A DNA stretch of 64,000 bases from Xanthocytophaga agilis (GCF_030068605.1 NZ_JASJOU010000013.1:215374-279373); one strand, 5' to 3'; positions 8,390-18,444 are shown, numbered from the stretch's first letter. The notes: generated from the letters alone by a model not told the origin. Made by a program: numbers and translations.

Positions 8390-9196
8390 ATGGCCATTCA
8401 ATATCCCAAATTTACTTTAGGAGAAACTCTTACTGCTCAACAAATTGAGTTCTTCAATACCAATGGATTTATTCATTTCAAGAACTTTATCAAACCTGAA
8501 ACAGTCCAGACCATTACAGATGCCTCACTTGAGGTTCAAAAACGCTGGCTGGAACAGGACATAAAAAAAATAAATGGTGTACCCATTAAATATGGGAAAG
8601 ATCTTAACGGAGATACTATTGTACAGCGTTTTGCTTTTATCAATCAGCATCATCCTGTCTTGGGAGAATTTCTGGAAGATCCCCGTTTCACCACCTTACT
8701 AAATCTGATTGGCCCAGGAGCTCGTTTGGGAAAAACAGAAAAAGATGGAATGGTTTTCAATCATTATGTAAATGGCCCGGAAAGCAAGTTTAGTCAAATG
8801 GGCTGGCATGTAGATGGTCTGAGAGATATCTTTCATGGTGGCAAGCTGAACCCTATGCTCAATGTGGGTATTCATCTTAGTAACTTAAAGCCCGAAAATG
8901 GAGGATTGAGACTTATTCCGGGTACACATAAACAAGGCTTATATCAATTATTGTTCCGCAAAAAACACTTCCTGGATCACAAACCAGATGCAGAAGAAGT
9001 AGCAGTTCTGCCAGAAGCAGGCGATCTTACTGTACATGATGGACGTTTGTGGCACAGAGTAGAGAAATCCTCTGTTGTAGGAGAATCAAGCAGACGGAGA
9101 GTTATTTATGTGCCCATTATAGCAGGGAAATATGAGCCTAAAAACGAAAACAGTCCTACTGCGTTTTATCAGCGATTTGCAGGAGTTGTCAAATAA
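8390..9196 (+). CDS. Phytanoyl-CoA dioxygenase (PhyH) family Fe(II)/2-oxoglutarate oxygenase
   Basis: The 268-residue protein is a full-length PhyH-type oxygenase. The iron facial triad is visible: H140 and D142 in GWHVDG, and H222 in GRLWHRVEKS; a run of Arg just after (SSRRRVIY) would bind 2-oxoglutarate. The N-terminal part FFNTNGFIHFKNFI is also typical. Such enzymes hydroxylate small molecules using O2 and 2-oxoglutarate in the cytosol; the substrate cannot be told from sequence. The preceding poly-Cys leader hints at a link with sulfur supply. It is transcribed toward the sigma-54 activator gene and separated from it by a strong bidirectional terminator. Confidence 0.85.
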   Translation: MAIQYPKFTLGETLTAQQIEFFNTNGFIHFKNFIKPETVQTITDASLEVQKRWLEQDIKKINGVPIKYGKDLNGDTIVQRFAFINQHHPVLGEFLEDPRFTTLLNLIGPGARLGKTEKDGMVFNHYVNGPESKFSQMGWHVDGLRDIFHGGKLNPMLNVGIHLSNLKPENGGLRLIPGTHKQGLYQLLFRKKHFLDHKPDAEEVAVLPEAGDLTVHDGRLWHRVEKSSVVGESSRRRVIYVPIIAGKYEPKNENSPTAFYQRFAGVVK

Positions 9197-9202
9197 ATAA
9201 GA

Positions 9203-9253
9203 AAACCTCATCCATTTCAAATAACTATTTGTTATTTGAAATGGATGAGGTTT
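9203..9253. terminator. Bidirectional terminator between converging genes
   Basis: A perfect 23-bp stem (9203-9225 with 9231-9253) around a 5-nt loop, bounded by AAA and TTT runs, lies between the dioxygenase stop (9196) and the stop of the sigma-54 activator (9278). It can serve both strands. Confidence 0.9.
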
Positions 9254-9277
9254 CTACTTAAATCCTTACCAGTTTAT

Positions 9278-11347
9278 CTACTCAGATGAGAAGTTCTTTC
9301 GGATACCCAATTTTTTCATTCTTGCTTCCAATGTAGTCGGTTTTAGTCCCAAACGTTGGGCAGCCCCAAATCGACCCCGAATACGACCTCCGGTTTCTTC
9401 TAATATTTTCAAAATGTGTTGTCGTTGATTTTCCAGAAACCCATCTTCTATATCTGTAAGGTTAGCTGATTCCTGTGGCAAATATACAGGAAGTGAACGA
9501 GGGATATCTTTTTGAGTAGCCATACTGGCTGATTGAGTAGCCATACTGGCTGAAGCTGTAAATGCAGGTACTATATCTAGTTGAGGACCTGAAGCTAGGA
9601 TAACAGCCTGTTCTATTACATGTTCCAGTTCCCGGATATTACCTGGCCAGGAATGATGCAGCAGAAAATCCATCATTTGAGGAGTCACACCTTCAATGCC
9701 TTTCCCTATCTTACGACTATACTTCTCAATAAAAGATCTTACCAATAAAGGTATATCTTCACGTCTTTCACGCAAAGGAGGCAATACGAAAGGAAAAGTG
9801 CTGATTCGATAATACAAATCCATCCGAAACTTATCAAGAATAGCTTCCTGATACAGATTGCGGTTAGTAGCCGCAATGACTCTTATATCCAGTTGAATAG
9901 TCTGCTTCCCTCCTACCCGTTCAATTTCATACTCCTGCAATACCCGTAATAGTTTGGATTGCAATTCCAAAGGAAGCTCACCTATCTCATCCAGAAAGAT
10001 TGTTCCCCCATTGGCTAATTCGAATTTACCAATACGTCGTTCTGTAGCTCCGGTAAAGGCTCCTTTTTCGTGTCCGAATAGTTCCGACTCAATCAATTGA
10101 GCAGGTAGAGCTGCACAGTTAACTTTAATTAATGGTCGATTTTTACGATTGGACATATTATGAATTGCCCGGGCAATCAATTCTTTACCAGTTCCAGTCT
10201 CTCCCTGTAACAATACTGTTGAATCCGTTGGGGCAACTCTATGTACATTCTCCAGTACTTTTTTAATAGCAGGCGAACGGCCTATGATTTCCGAAAAAGC
10301 TTGTTCCTGATTAAGTTCCTGAATCAACAAGGTATTCTCTCTTCGCAATTTTATTTCCAATACCTCTTTCTGCTCAAATGTCAATAGCCGTCCAATCTGA
10401 TGCGTAATCTGTTTAGCTAGCTCTATCAGAATCCGGAGATCTTTACTAAAAAACGAATTCTCTTTTTTGCTACAAACAATCAATGTAGCAAAGGCATCAT
10501 TAGGCAAAGCAATCGGGACGAACAAGGCTTCTTTCACTCCCATTACGGTAGCAAACCGATTCGAGACAATCAGCTTCCGACTTAATTCACTATACTCTTC
10601 TGCTGTAAAAATATGTGGTTTGGAATAAATGTCCAGTTGAGCAAGAGCAGATTGACGATAGGTTTCCAGATCCAACCCAAGCATTTCCAGCATTTCTTCC
10701 CGACTAATCAGTGTAAAGCCTCCATTTTGCCGCATCGCATTATATCCACTTAATACAAAACCTGTTTTGGGAGAAAACGCAGGAATAGTTAGCAGATCAC
10801 AGTTAATCATATTGTTGATGGCCGCAGTAATAGTCAGAAACATTTGTCCATAATCTTTTTCCGATGTTAAGGCATTCATTACCACCAACTGCATGGATTT
10901 CTCACGAAGCTGTTTCTCCAGAATCTCGCAATGCAAGGTGTGTTCCACGGCCAATGCCAGTCCCTCACTGTGCTGTTCAAGCCAAGCTGTAGTTTCTGCA
11001 ATAGGTGCAACCTGATTAAATGACAGAATTATAGCTCCCAGTAACTTGCCTTTGGTAAACATGGGTACTGCTACCCGTATAGATCCATCTGGCAATTCAA
11101 TCGATATCTTGACCTGTTCTGTAAATACACGGTTTTCAATTAGCTGGTTCTGAGCAAAAGTCAGCTTTCCGCCAGGCTTTGTCTTTTCTATATATAAATG
11201 CTTATTCTCTTCTCTGGGAAGTGCCAGATGCATATGGACAAAACCCAATTCGGATTGAAACTTATACAGATAATCTACCACTTCAGGCAATTTCTGCAGT
11301 TTAATCATGTCCATTAGGAAAGAATGTGAGCTCTCTTGCAATGCCAT
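9278..11347 (-). CDS. GAF-domain sigma-54-dependent transcriptional activator (NorR/FhlA type)
   Basis: The 689-residue protein has two GAF-like sensor regions (about 20-150 and 170-330), a sigma-54 AAA+ domain (about 355-590) and a Fis-type helix-turn-helix at the C-terminus ([20 protein letters not shown]). The AAA+ core has Walker A GETGTGKE (K388), the sigma-54 contact loop GAFTGA (429-434), Walker B TIFLDE, and the R-finger region FRMDLYYR. It therefore hydrolyses ATP to open sigma-54 polymerase complexes. There is no receiver domain, so it is controlled by ligand or redox sensing through GAF. It is divergent from the SDR-RND efflux operon, with a double palindrome between them, its likely binding site. 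The linker before the HTH holds a 7-residue tandem repeat. Confidence 0.93.
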   Translation of the reverse strand: MALQESSHSFLMDMIKLQKLPEVVDYLYKFQSELGFVHMHLALPREENKHLYIEKTKPGGKLTFAQNQLIENRVFTEQVKISIELPDGSIRVAVPMFTKGKLLGAIILSFNQVAPIAETTAWLEQHSEGLALAVEHTLHCEILEKQLREKSMQLVVMNALTSEKDYGQMFLTITAAINNMINCDLLTIPAFSPKTGFVLSGYNAMRQNGGFTLISREEMLEMLGLDLETYRQSALAQLDIYSKPHIFTAEEYSELSRKLIVSNRFATVMGVKEALFVPIALPNDAFATLIVCSKKENSFFSKDLRILIELAKQITHQIGRLLTFEQKEVLEIKLRRENTLLIQELNQEQAFSEIIGRSPAIKKVLENVHRVAPTDSTVLLQGETGTGKELIARAIHNMSNRKNRPLIKVNCAALPAQLIESELFGHEKGAFTGATERRIGKFELANGGTIFLDEIGELPLELQSKLLRVLQEYEIERVGGKQTIQLDIRVIAATNRNLYQEAILDKFRMDLYYRISTFPFVLPPLRERREDIPLLVRSFIEKYSRKIGKGIEGVTPQMMDFLLHHSWPGNIRELEHVIEQAVILASGPQLDIVPAFTASASMATQSASMATQKDIPRSLPVYLPQESANLTDIEDGFLENQRQHILKILEETGGRIRGRFGAAQRLGLKPTTLEARMKKLGIRKNFSSE
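9513..9554. repeat. Two tandem 21-bp units inside the activator gene
   Basis: Units 9513-9533 and 9534-9554 are identical except for the last base. In frame they duplicate SASMATQ in the linker between the AAA+ and HTH domains, so the repeat lengthens a flexible linker by seven residues without breaking the gene. This looks like recent replication slippage. Confidence 0.85.
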
Positions 11348-11417
11348 TATTCAATCAATATATAAGCTTGTACAAATAAACTCCAAAATCAGTAGAGCAT
11401 TAAAACACTACAAATGT

Positions 11418-11468
11418 ATACTATTGGAGAATAACTCCAATACTATTGGAGTTATTCTCCAATAGTAT
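11418..11468. promoter_or_regulatory. Double-palindrome operator, likely site of the sigma-54 activator
   Basis: A perfect inverted repeat with 23-bp arms (11418-11440 and 11446-11468) surrounds TACTA. Each arm contains its own palindrome TTGGAG-N5-CTCCAA (11424-11440 and 11446-11462), so there are two dyad sites 22 bp apart, on the same helix face. The element lies between the activator (start 11347) and the divergent SDR gene (11618), the standard place for an enhancer. A further half-site CTCCAA occurs at 11562-11567. An RNA hairpin role is possible but less likely upstream of both genes. Confidence 0.7.
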
Positions 11469-11569
11469 CATCATTCAACAAATCACCGAACAATCATACA
11501 AACTAACAAATACCTGACAATCAAGATATTAACTACGTAAAAGCAAAACATCTCTGTATTTCTCCAAAA

Positions 11570-11585
11570 TGGCACAGAAATGGGC
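11570..11585 (+). promoter_or_regulatory. Candidate sigma-54 promoter of the SDR-efflux operon
   Basis: TGGCACAGAAATGGGC has a perfect -24 element (TGGCAC) but the -12 GC is one base further away than the strict 10-nt spacing, or the -12 is GG. It lies about 128 bp downstream of the operator centre, typical for an enhancer, and 33 nt before the SDR start codon. Confidence 0.4.
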
Positions 11586-11617
11586 TCTTATAAGACAAAT
11601 ATCTTCAATATATAATC

Positions 11618-12496
11618 ATGAATTCTCTTACTATAGATACTGATGTTTCTTCCAGAGTCTGGTTTATTACAGGGTGTCTGGGTGGCATTGGACGCTATCT
11701 GGCTGAAGCAGTACTAGCTCAGGGCAATAAAGCTGTTATCACAGCTAAAAACCCTGCAAAGTTCTACTCTTTACAGGAACAATATCCGGAACATGCACTA
11801 GTCATGCAGTTGGATGTTTCAGAATTTCACCGTATCCCAGAAACTGTAAACAAAGCGATAGACCGTTTTGGAAAAATAGATGTATTGGTTAACAATGCCG
11901 GCTATGGCTTACAAGGAGCCGTAGAAGAACTGACTATGGATCAAATAAAACAGCAGTTCAATACCAACTTTTTTGGGATGCTGGAAGTAACAAAAGCCAT
12001 ATTACCCTATATGCGTGAAGCTCGCCAGGGTCATATTCTAACCATTAATTCACTGGCAGGTGGGCTTACGGCTCAACCTAAACTGGGAGCTTATCACGCT
12101 ACCAAGTTTGCGATTGAAGGATTATCGGAGTCGCTAGCCCAAGAAGTAAAATCTCTTGGTATCAAAGTAACTGTGGTAGAAATGGGGGTTCAACGTACTG
12201 ACTGGTGGGGAAGTACACTGATCCGGACGGAGAATGTGATCGATGAATATACGCAGGCAGGAAATTTTTCCAACGGAGCATCAGATCTAACCAATACCCG
12301 CACATTAAATGATCCGCAAGCTACTGCAGAAGCAATCCTGCAGGTAGCCAATCAACCAGATGCACCATTGCATCTTATTATCGGACATGATGCTATACAA
12401 TCGATCCGCCAAAAAATAAACCTGATTCAACAGGAAATGCATGCATGGGAATGGATCTCAGATGCTATCCTTTCAGAAGAAAATTCAGACGTTTAG
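11618..12496 (+). CDS. Short-chain dehydrogenase/reductase (SDR) family oxidoreductase
   Basis: The 292-residue protein is a classical SDR. The nucleotide-binding motif is TGCLGGIG near residue 18, followed by LVNNAGYG; the catalytic Ser lies in TINSLAGG and the Tyr/Lys pair in YHATK. It should reduce or oxidise a carbonyl or alcohol with NAD(P)H in the cytosol; the substrate is unknown. It is the first gene downstream of the double-palindrome operator and is followed after 172 bp by the efflux pump, so it may detoxify the same compounds the pump exports. Confidence 0.9.
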   Translation: MNSLTIDTDVSSRVWFITGCLGGIGRYLAEAVLAQGNKAVITAKNPAKFYSLQEQYPEHALVMQLDVSEFHRIPETVNKAIDRFGKIDVLVNNAGYGLQGAVEELTMDQIKQQFNTNFFGMLEVTKAILPYMREARQGHILTINSLAGGLTAQPKLGAYHATKFAIEGLSESLAQEVKSLGIKVTVVEMGVQRTDWWGSTLIRTENVIDEYTQAGNFSNGASDLTNTRTLNDPQATAEAILQVANQPDAPLHLIIGHDAIQSIRQKINLIQQEMHAWEWISDAILSEENSDV

Positions 12497-12631
12497 AAAC
12501 AACTGATTATCTACAAAGCAAGCTCTTGTGTTTTGATAATCCCAATCGATATAAGAGATCCAAGCAGATACTTGTTTTTATCGTCTTGTTTATATACAGT
12601 TTTCTTAATCAAACCAACTAAACTCAAAAAA

Positions 12632-12653
12632 CAGGAAGTAATATGTATTCCTG
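12632..12653 (+). promoter_or_regulatory. Short inverted repeat before the RND pump gene
   Basis: CAGGAA (12632-12637) and TTCCTG (12648-12653) flank a 10-nt AT-rich spacer, ending 15 nt before the pump ATG. It might be an operator or fold over the translation start. The evidence is weak. Confidence 0.25.
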
Positions 12654-12668
12654 TAATGTATTACAATT

Positions 12669-15600
12669 ATGTGGATTGTACGATTAGCCCTGACCCGAGC
12701 CTATACCATTGCTGTAATGGCTCTTCTGATCTTAATCATGGGTATCGTTTCCATCGTTCAGATGCCAACGGATATCTTCCCCAGAATAAACATTCCGGTG
12801 ATAACCGTTATCTGGACGTATCGGGGGTTATCTACCGATGAGATGGAAAAAATGATTACCAACTTTAGCGAAACCGCCACTACAAACAACGTAGGTAACA
12901 TACGACAGATGGAATCGCAAACGCACAATGGTATTGCCGTTATCAAAATTTTCTTCCAGCCCGACGTTCGGATTGAAGAAGCATTGGCGCAGGTGACTTC
13001 CATTGCCCAGACTATTCGGGTACGGATGCCCCCAGGAACTCAGCCTCCGCTGATTGTGCGTTACAATGCTACGGAAGTGCCCATATTGCAACTAGGTCTT
13101 TCCTCTGATAGCCTTACAGAATCACAGGTAACTGACTATGCCCAAACACGGATACGTCCTCAGATTGCAACCGTGCAGGGCTCACGGATGTCATTGCCTT
13201 TTGGTGGAAAAACCCGTCAGATTATGGTAGATCTTGATCCGGAGAAGTTATTGGCTCAGGGACTTACTCCTGAAGATGTTGTCAATGCCGTATCAGCACA
13301 AAACTTAACTCTTCCCAGTGGACAAGCACGTTTCGGAGATCGGGAATACAATGTTCGTCTGAATACAAAACCTGATGTTCTGTCAACACTCAACGATATT
13401 CCTATAAAACAGGTCAATGGTGTAACGCTGCACATGCGGGATGTAGCGAATGTACACGATGGGGCAGCTATACAAACCAACGTAGTAAAACAGGATGGCG
13501 TGCGGGGAGCATTGTTTAGTATTGTAAAGATTGGAAATGCCTCAACTACAGCTGTAGTAGATCGCATTCGGAAAGAAATCCTGCCACAGGTACGTGCCGC
13601 AGCACCAAAGAACTTAAAAATCACCGAACTATTTGACCAGTCAGTTTTCGTACGTGCCTCTATTCATGGAGTGGTATTAGAAGGGGTAATTGCAGCATTA
13701 CTGACAGCTGCTATGATTCTGCTCTTCTTAGGAAGCTGGCGAAGTACACTGATTGTTGCTATTTCAATTCCTTTGTCTATTCTCTTCTCGCTCACTGTCT
13801 TGTATCTGTTAGGTGAGACATTAAATATCATGACTTTGGGAGGCTTGGCACTGGCAATTGGGATTCTGGTAGATGATGCGACCGTAACCATAGAAAATAT
13901 TCATAGAAACCAGGAATTAGGCCTTCCTCTGCGAGAGGCCATTCTGCAAGGAGCTCAACAAATTGCCACTCCAACATTGGTAGCGACTCTGACTATCTGT
14001 ATTGTGTTTGTATCTGTACTGTTTCTGGAAGGCCCTGCACGATTTTTATTCGCTCCAATGGCCATGTCTGTAGTGTTTGCTATGCTAGCATCCTATCTGT
14101 TGTCAAGAACATTAGTGCCTATGCTGGCGAATCTAATGCTGGGAGCAGAAGAGCATCATCATACAGAAGGACATGAAGCAAAGCCTAAAAATATCTTTGC
14201 TCGTATGCATGCAGGATTCAACAACTCATTTGAACGTTTTCAGTCCCGCTACATGACTATGTTGAGCTGGGCACTGAATAACCGGAAAAAGATGCTTTTC
14301 ATTTTCCTTATCGTAGTCATTGGTACAGGGGTAATGATTCCTTTTGCCGGACGTGACTTTTTCCCAAGTGTAGATGCAGGTCAGTTTCGACTACATGTAC
14401 GGGCTCCATCTGGTTCCCGTCTGGAAGAAACCGAACGGATTGCCTCTCAGGTAGAAGCTGTTATCCGAAAAGAAATTCCGTCTGAAGAAATAGAAACGAT
14501 TATTAACAATATTGGGATGACTAGTGAAGGTTATAACCTGACCTTTACAGATAACTCCTCGCTGGGTACTGCGGATGCGGAATTATTGGTGGCCTTGTCG
14601 GAAGAAAAGACAAAATCTACCAGGGATTACATCCGCCACCTGCGTGAAGTATTACACGAACAAATGCCCGAACTGGTTGTGTTCTTCCAGCCTTCAGATA
14701 TTGTGAGCCAGATTCTGAACTTTGGTTTAACGGCTCCTATTGATATTCAGATCGCTGGTTTTGACAGAGCCAATAACCTGAAAGTAGCACAGGAAATCAA
14801 ACAACGTGTAGCAAGTATTCCAGGTGCAGTAGATGTTCGGTTACATCAGGTCTTGAACGCACCAGAGTTGTTTGTGAATGTTGATCGTGAACGGGCACAT
14901 CAGTTGGGTCTTAGTGAACAAAAAATCGCCACCAACATGATGATTTCATTGAGTGGTACTACACAGGTGCAACCAAACTTCTGGGCAGATCCACAGACAG
15001 GCTTTCCATACCTGATTGCAGTGCAAACACCACCATTCCGGTTAAATACAATGGATAAATTGTTGCAAACCCCTATGGTACTGACCCAGGATGCCTCAAC
15101 CCCACAGCTGTTGAGCAACGTGATGAGTATTGAACGCAAAATGGCTCCAATGATCATCAATCGTGTCAACACACAGCCTGTATATGATGTGTATGCCTCT
15201 GTGGAGAAGACAGATTTAGGGTCTGTTTCCAGTCAACTGGAAAAAATTGTAGGAGAATATCAATCTCAACTGAAGCCCGGTAACAAGATCATTTTACGTG
15301 GACAGGTAGAGAGTATGAACAGTGCATTCTCCCGCTTGGGTATTGGGTTGGTATTTGCAGCAGTACTGGTATACCTGCTTATGGTAGTTAACTTCCAGTC
15401 GTTCCGTATCCCATTTATCATTATCACAGCCCTGCCTGGAGCTATGTGTGGTATGGTATGGATGCTGTTCTTAACACAGACACCTTTCAGTATCCCATCT
15501 CTTATGGGGGCTATCATGAGTGTGGGGGTAGCCACAGCTAACAGTATCCTGATGGTAAATTTTGCCTCAGATACTTTACTGGAAAGCGACCTTTCTCCAT

Positions 15601-15839
15601 GGCAGGCTTCTTATGAAGCAGGTAAAGCCCGTCTGCGTCCTATTCTAATGACAGCTCTGGCTATGATTATTGGTATGTTACCTATGTCGCTTGGATTGGG
15701 TGAAGGTGGCGAACAAAATGCGCCACTGGGACGCGCCGTAATTGGAGGTTTGATCCTTGCCACATTTACAACGCTGTTGTTTGTACCTGTCGTATTTAGC
15801 TATCTGGCACCTAAAAAAGTAAAAGAGGCAGTGGCTTAA
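12669..15839 (+). CDS. RND-family efflux pump, inner-membrane permease (AcrB/MexF-like)
   Basis: The 1056-residue protein has the length and duplicated architecture of hydrophobe/amphiphile RND pumps: TM1 at about 10-30, a first porter region, TM helices 2-6 at about 335-500, a second large loop and TM helices 8-12 at about 860-1045. The proton-relay Asp pair is present in LVDDATVTIENI (D402, D403). The TM10 Lys of AcrB (K940) appears to be Ala (A957) in GVATANSILMVNF, so the relay differs from AcrB. It would form a trimer and export drugs, detergents or metabolites with the adaptor and channel encoded directly downstream. The order pump-adaptor-channel differs from the usual adaptor-pump order. 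Confidence 0.93.
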   Translation: MWIVRLALTRAYTIAVMALLILIMGIVSIVQMPTDIFPRINIPVITVIWTYRGLSTDEMEKMITNFSETATTNNVGNIRQMESQTHNGIAVIKIFFQPDVRIEEALAQVTSIAQTIRVRMPPGTQPPLIVRYNATEVPILQLGLSSDSLTESQVTDYAQTRIRPQIATVQGSRMSLPFGGKTRQIMVDLDPEKLLAQGLTPEDVVNAVSAQNLTLPSGQARFGDREYNVRLNTKPDVLSTLNDIPIKQVNGVTLHMRDVANVHDGAAIQTNVVKQDGVRGALFSIVKIGNASTTAVVDRIRKEILPQVRAAAPKNLKITELFDQSVFVRASIHGVVLEGVIAALLTAAMILLFLGSWRSTLIVAISIPLSILFSLTVLYLLGETLNIMTLGGLALAIGILVDDATVTIENIHRNQELGLPLREAILQGAQQIATPTLVATLTICIVFVSVLFLEGPARFLFAPMAMSVVFAMLASYLLSRTLVPMLANLMLGAEEHHHTEGHEAKPKNIFARMHAGFNNSFERFQSRYMTMLSWALNNRKKMLFIFLIVVIGTGVMIPFAGRDFFPSVDAGQFRLHVRAPSGSRLEETERIASQVEAVIRKEIPSEEIETIINNIGMTSEGYNLTFTDNSSLGTADAELLVALSEEKTKSTRDYIRHLREVLHEQMPELVVFFQPSDIVSQILNFGLTAPIDIQIAGFDRANNLKVAQEIKQRVASIPGAVDVRLHQVLNAPELFVNVDRERAHQLGLSEQKIATNMMISLSGTTQVQPNFWADPQTGFPYLIAVQTPPFRLNTMDKLLQTPMVLTQDASTPQLLSNVMSIERKMAPMIINRVNTQPVYDVYASVEKTDLGSVSSQLEKIVGEYQSQLKPGNKIILRGQVESMNSAFSRLGIGLVFAAVLVYLLMVVNFQSFRIPFIIITALPGAMCGMVWMLFLTQTPFSIPSLMGAIMSVGVATANSILMVNFASDTLLESDLSPWQASYEAGKARLRPILMTALAMIIGMLPMSLGLGEGGEQNAPLGRAVIGGLILATFTTLLFVPVVFSYLAPKKVKEAVA

Positions 15840-15891
15840 TCCACTGCCTGTCAATACACACGACCATTATACCATAAAAACTATAGTAAAG

Positions 15892-16992
15892 ATGAAATCA
15901 AAAATCTTAATCTGGCTAGTTCCAGTTGCCTTAATCCTTCTTTTTCTCTTTGTTGGCGTTCTTCCCCGCGTTCGCAACCGCCAGGAATTAGATGCTTCTG
16001 TACAAAAAGAACAAAACCTGGTTGTCCAGGTAAATACAACTACCGCAACCCGTTCTGATTCTATCTCCAGTCTTACTTTACCTGGACAGATTCAACCGCT
16101 TCGGGAAACCCAATTGTATGCACGTACTCAGGGCTATCTGAAAAAACGTCTGGTAGATATTGGAAGTCCGGTAAAGAGAGGCCAATTGCTGGCAAGTCTG
16201 GATGCACCAGAACTGGACCAGGACATTATCCGTGCACAAACAGATCTGCGGCTGGCAAAAACCAATCTGGAACGTGTAGAAAGCGTTACATTACCTGGAG
16301 CTGTATCCAAACAGGACATAGACAATCGTCAGGCACTGTATGATATGAACCAGGCAAATCTGCGCCGCATTGAAGTATTAAAAAGTCTTCAGGAAATACG
16401 TGCACCTTTTAATGGCATTGTAACTGCACGTACTACAGAACAAGGTGCACTAATTACAGCAGGAAATAGCACTCCTTTATTTACAGTTTCTCAGTTAGAT
16501 ACCTTACGTGTATATACGGATGTACCACAGTCCTATTATAAATATATTCAGTTAGGACAAGCTGTAGAAGTTCGTGTACCGGAACTGTCAGGTAAAACAT
16601 TCAAAGGAAAAGTAGTAAGAACTTCTGAAGCACTGCGTTCTCAATCTCGTACTCTGTTAACAGAAGTACTTATTCCTAATCCGGGTCGTGAACTGGTATC
16701 GGGTTTGTACGGACAAGTAAACTTCCAGTTAAAGCAATCTCTGCCTCCGGTTATAGTCCCTGCCAATGCTCTCTGGATGACATCTACAGGTCCACAGGTA
16801 ATGGTTGTAAAAGCTGACAACACACTACATGTTCAACCTGTTGAAATTGCCCGTGATTTTGGTTCTACTGTTGAGATAGGAACGGGCCTTCAAGGTGGTG
16901 AACATCTGGTAATCAATCCATCTGACAACCTGCGTGAAGGACAGCGTGTAGTATCTAAAACCGCATCTGCTCCTGCTAATTCGACCAAATAA
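15892..16992 (+). CDS. RND efflux periplasmic adaptor (membrane fusion protein)
   Basis: The 366-residue protein has a single N-terminal membrane helix (about 5-24), a biotinyl-lipoyl-like half (ARTQGYLKKRLVDIGSPVKRGQ), a short alpha-hairpin, the second lipoyl half (IRAPFNGIVTARTTEQGALI), a beta-barrel and a membrane-proximal domain. It bridges the inner-membrane pump to the outer-membrane channel. It starts 52 bp after the pump gene and ends 28 bp before the channel gene, which indicates one operon. Confidence 0.92.
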   Translation: MKSKILIWLVPVALILLFLFVGVLPRVRNRQELDASVQKEQNLVVQVNTTTATRSDSISSLTLPGQIQPLRETQLYARTQGYLKKRLVDIGSPVKRGQLLASLDAPELDQDIIRAQTDLRLAKTNLERVESVTLPGAVSKQDIDNRQALYDMNQANLRRIEVLKSLQEIRAPFNGIVTARTTEQGALITAGNSTPLFTVSQLDTLRVYTDVPQSYYKYIQLGQAVEVRVPELSGKTFKGKVVRTSEALRSQSRTLLTEVLIPNPGRELVSGLYGQVNFQLKQSLPPVIVPANALWMTSTGPQVMVVKADNTLHVQPVEIARDFGSTVEIGTGLQGGEHLVINPSDNLREGQRVVSKTASAPANSTK

Positions 16993-17020
16993 CCATTTGA
17001 AAACAAGGAATTTGCTTTAT

Positions 17021-18418
17021 ATGAAAGTATTCACCAACTACCTGACAGGGCTTGTTGCCTTAATCATAAGCCTGTCAGGTATGGCTCAGTCAACAACAGC
17101 GGTTACTGAGTCTGATAAAATACAGCCGTCTACACAGCAAAAAGATCCTGTGCCTGCTACCAATCAGTGGTGGCAGCTTTTTCAGGACCCTTTGCTGGAC
17201 TCACTGATTCAGGTTGGTATTGCCAACAACTTAGAGATTAAGTCTGTAATGAATCGTCTGGAGGAATCACGTACCCGTATCAAACTGGCAGAATCCTATC
17301 GGGTTCCCTCTGTACGATTTGATCCCTACGCGTCTACTCAAAACCTTGCACCAAATCGTCCATTGGCCTTACAGGTACAGGATCAACAGGTCAAACGCTT
17401 CATTATGAATACATTTCAGCTTCCAATAGATGTAAGCTATGAAGTAGATATCTGGCAACGTTACAGAAAACAGATACAGGTAAACCAGATATTAAGCCAG
17501 GCAACAGAAGCAGAACGTCAGGCTGTACAGCTTACGGTTACTACAGAAATTGCTCGCAGTTATCTGCTTTTGCAAACTACAGATACGGAAAAACGGGTAT
17601 TGGAACAGGGATTGCGTTTACGGGATTCAACACTACAGGTAGTCAAAGCTCGCTATAAAGCAGGACTTACCACAGAAATGGATGTACAACGTGCACAAAC
17701 AGAAGTAGCTACCATACAAATACAGTTACAAAGCATTCAGCGCACTCGTTCTGAACTTGAACTTTCGCTGGCAGTCTTAACCGGAGCAGAACCGACTCAG
17801 TTAAACGTTCCGGAAAAAACGCTGGCAGAAACATTACCAGTTGTTCCAGCAGCATCAGCTAGTGAATTACCATTACATCGCCCAGACTTGATCCAGTCTG
17901 CCTATATGACAACTATTGCGGAAGAACAGGTTCGTATCAACAAAGCAGCTCTACGTCCAAGATTAAATCTGATAGGATCAGCAGGATTAACCTCACGAAA
18001 AGTCGATATGCTGCTCAGTTCCAATAGTGCTACCTATATGGTAGGCGGAAGCATTGTAATTCCTATTTATGAAGGTAACCGTAACCGAAACAATGTAGTT
18101 CTGGCTCAACAGCAGGTACAAACAGCTACATCAACGTATCAGCAACGTGTATTGACAGCAAAAAAAGAAGTAGAAACAGCCCTGGTTAATCTCCAAATAC
18201 TTACTCAACAAAATGTAAGTCAGCAACAGGCTCTTGAATCTGCTTTAAAAACACGGAGTTACTCACGTGAATTGTACGTAAAAGGACTTACTACTTTTCT
18301 GGATGTTGTAGACTCCGAACGCACTGCATTGGATCTGCAACGTCAGGCAGTTAACCTTCACGGACAGCAAGCACTTTATACAGTTGCTCTTATCAAAGCA
18401 CTGGGAGGAAGCTGGTAA
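17021..18418 (+). CDS. TolC/NodT-type outer-membrane efflux channel
   Basis: I chose the ATG at 17021 rather than an in-frame TTG at 16997, because it begins a clean signal peptide (MKVFTNYLTGLVALIISLSG, cleavage near MAQ). The mature part has two outer-membrane efflux (OEP) repeats, with the typical long-helix segments DPLLDSLIQVGIANNLEIKS and LYVKGLTTFLDVVDSERTAL. There is no lipobox, so unlike many NodT channels it is probably not acylated. It completes the tripartite efflux system and is followed by a terminator at 18445. Confidence 0.92.
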   Translation: MKVFTNYLTGLVALIISLSGMAQSTTAVTESDKIQPSTQQKDPVPATNQWWQLFQDPLLDSLIQVGIANNLEIKSVMNRLEESRTRIKLAESYRVPSVRFDPYASTQNLAPNRPLALQVQDQQVKRFIMNTFQLPIDVSYEVDIWQRYRKQIQVNQILSQATEAERQAVQLTVTTEIARSYLLLQTTDTEKRVLEQGLRLRDSTLQVVKARYKAGLTTEMDVQRAQTEVATIQIQLQSIQRTRSELELSLAVLTGAEPTQLNVPEKTLAETLPVVPAASASELPLHRPDLIQSAYMTTIAEEQVRINKAALRPRLNLIGSAGLTSRKVDMLLSSNSATYMVGGSIVIPIYEGNRNRNNVVLAQQQVQTATSTYQQRVLTAKKEVETALVNLQILTQQNVSQQQALESALKTRSYSRELYVKGLTTFLDVVDSERTALDLQRQAVNLHGQQALYTVALIKALGGSW

Positions 18419-18444
18419 GTATACCTTATATTTTTTAATTACAC

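Noticed and set aside
12533..12841. 102-codon plus-strand open frame overlapping the RND pump start
   Set aside because: It shares its second half with the pump gene in another frame and has no recognisable domain.
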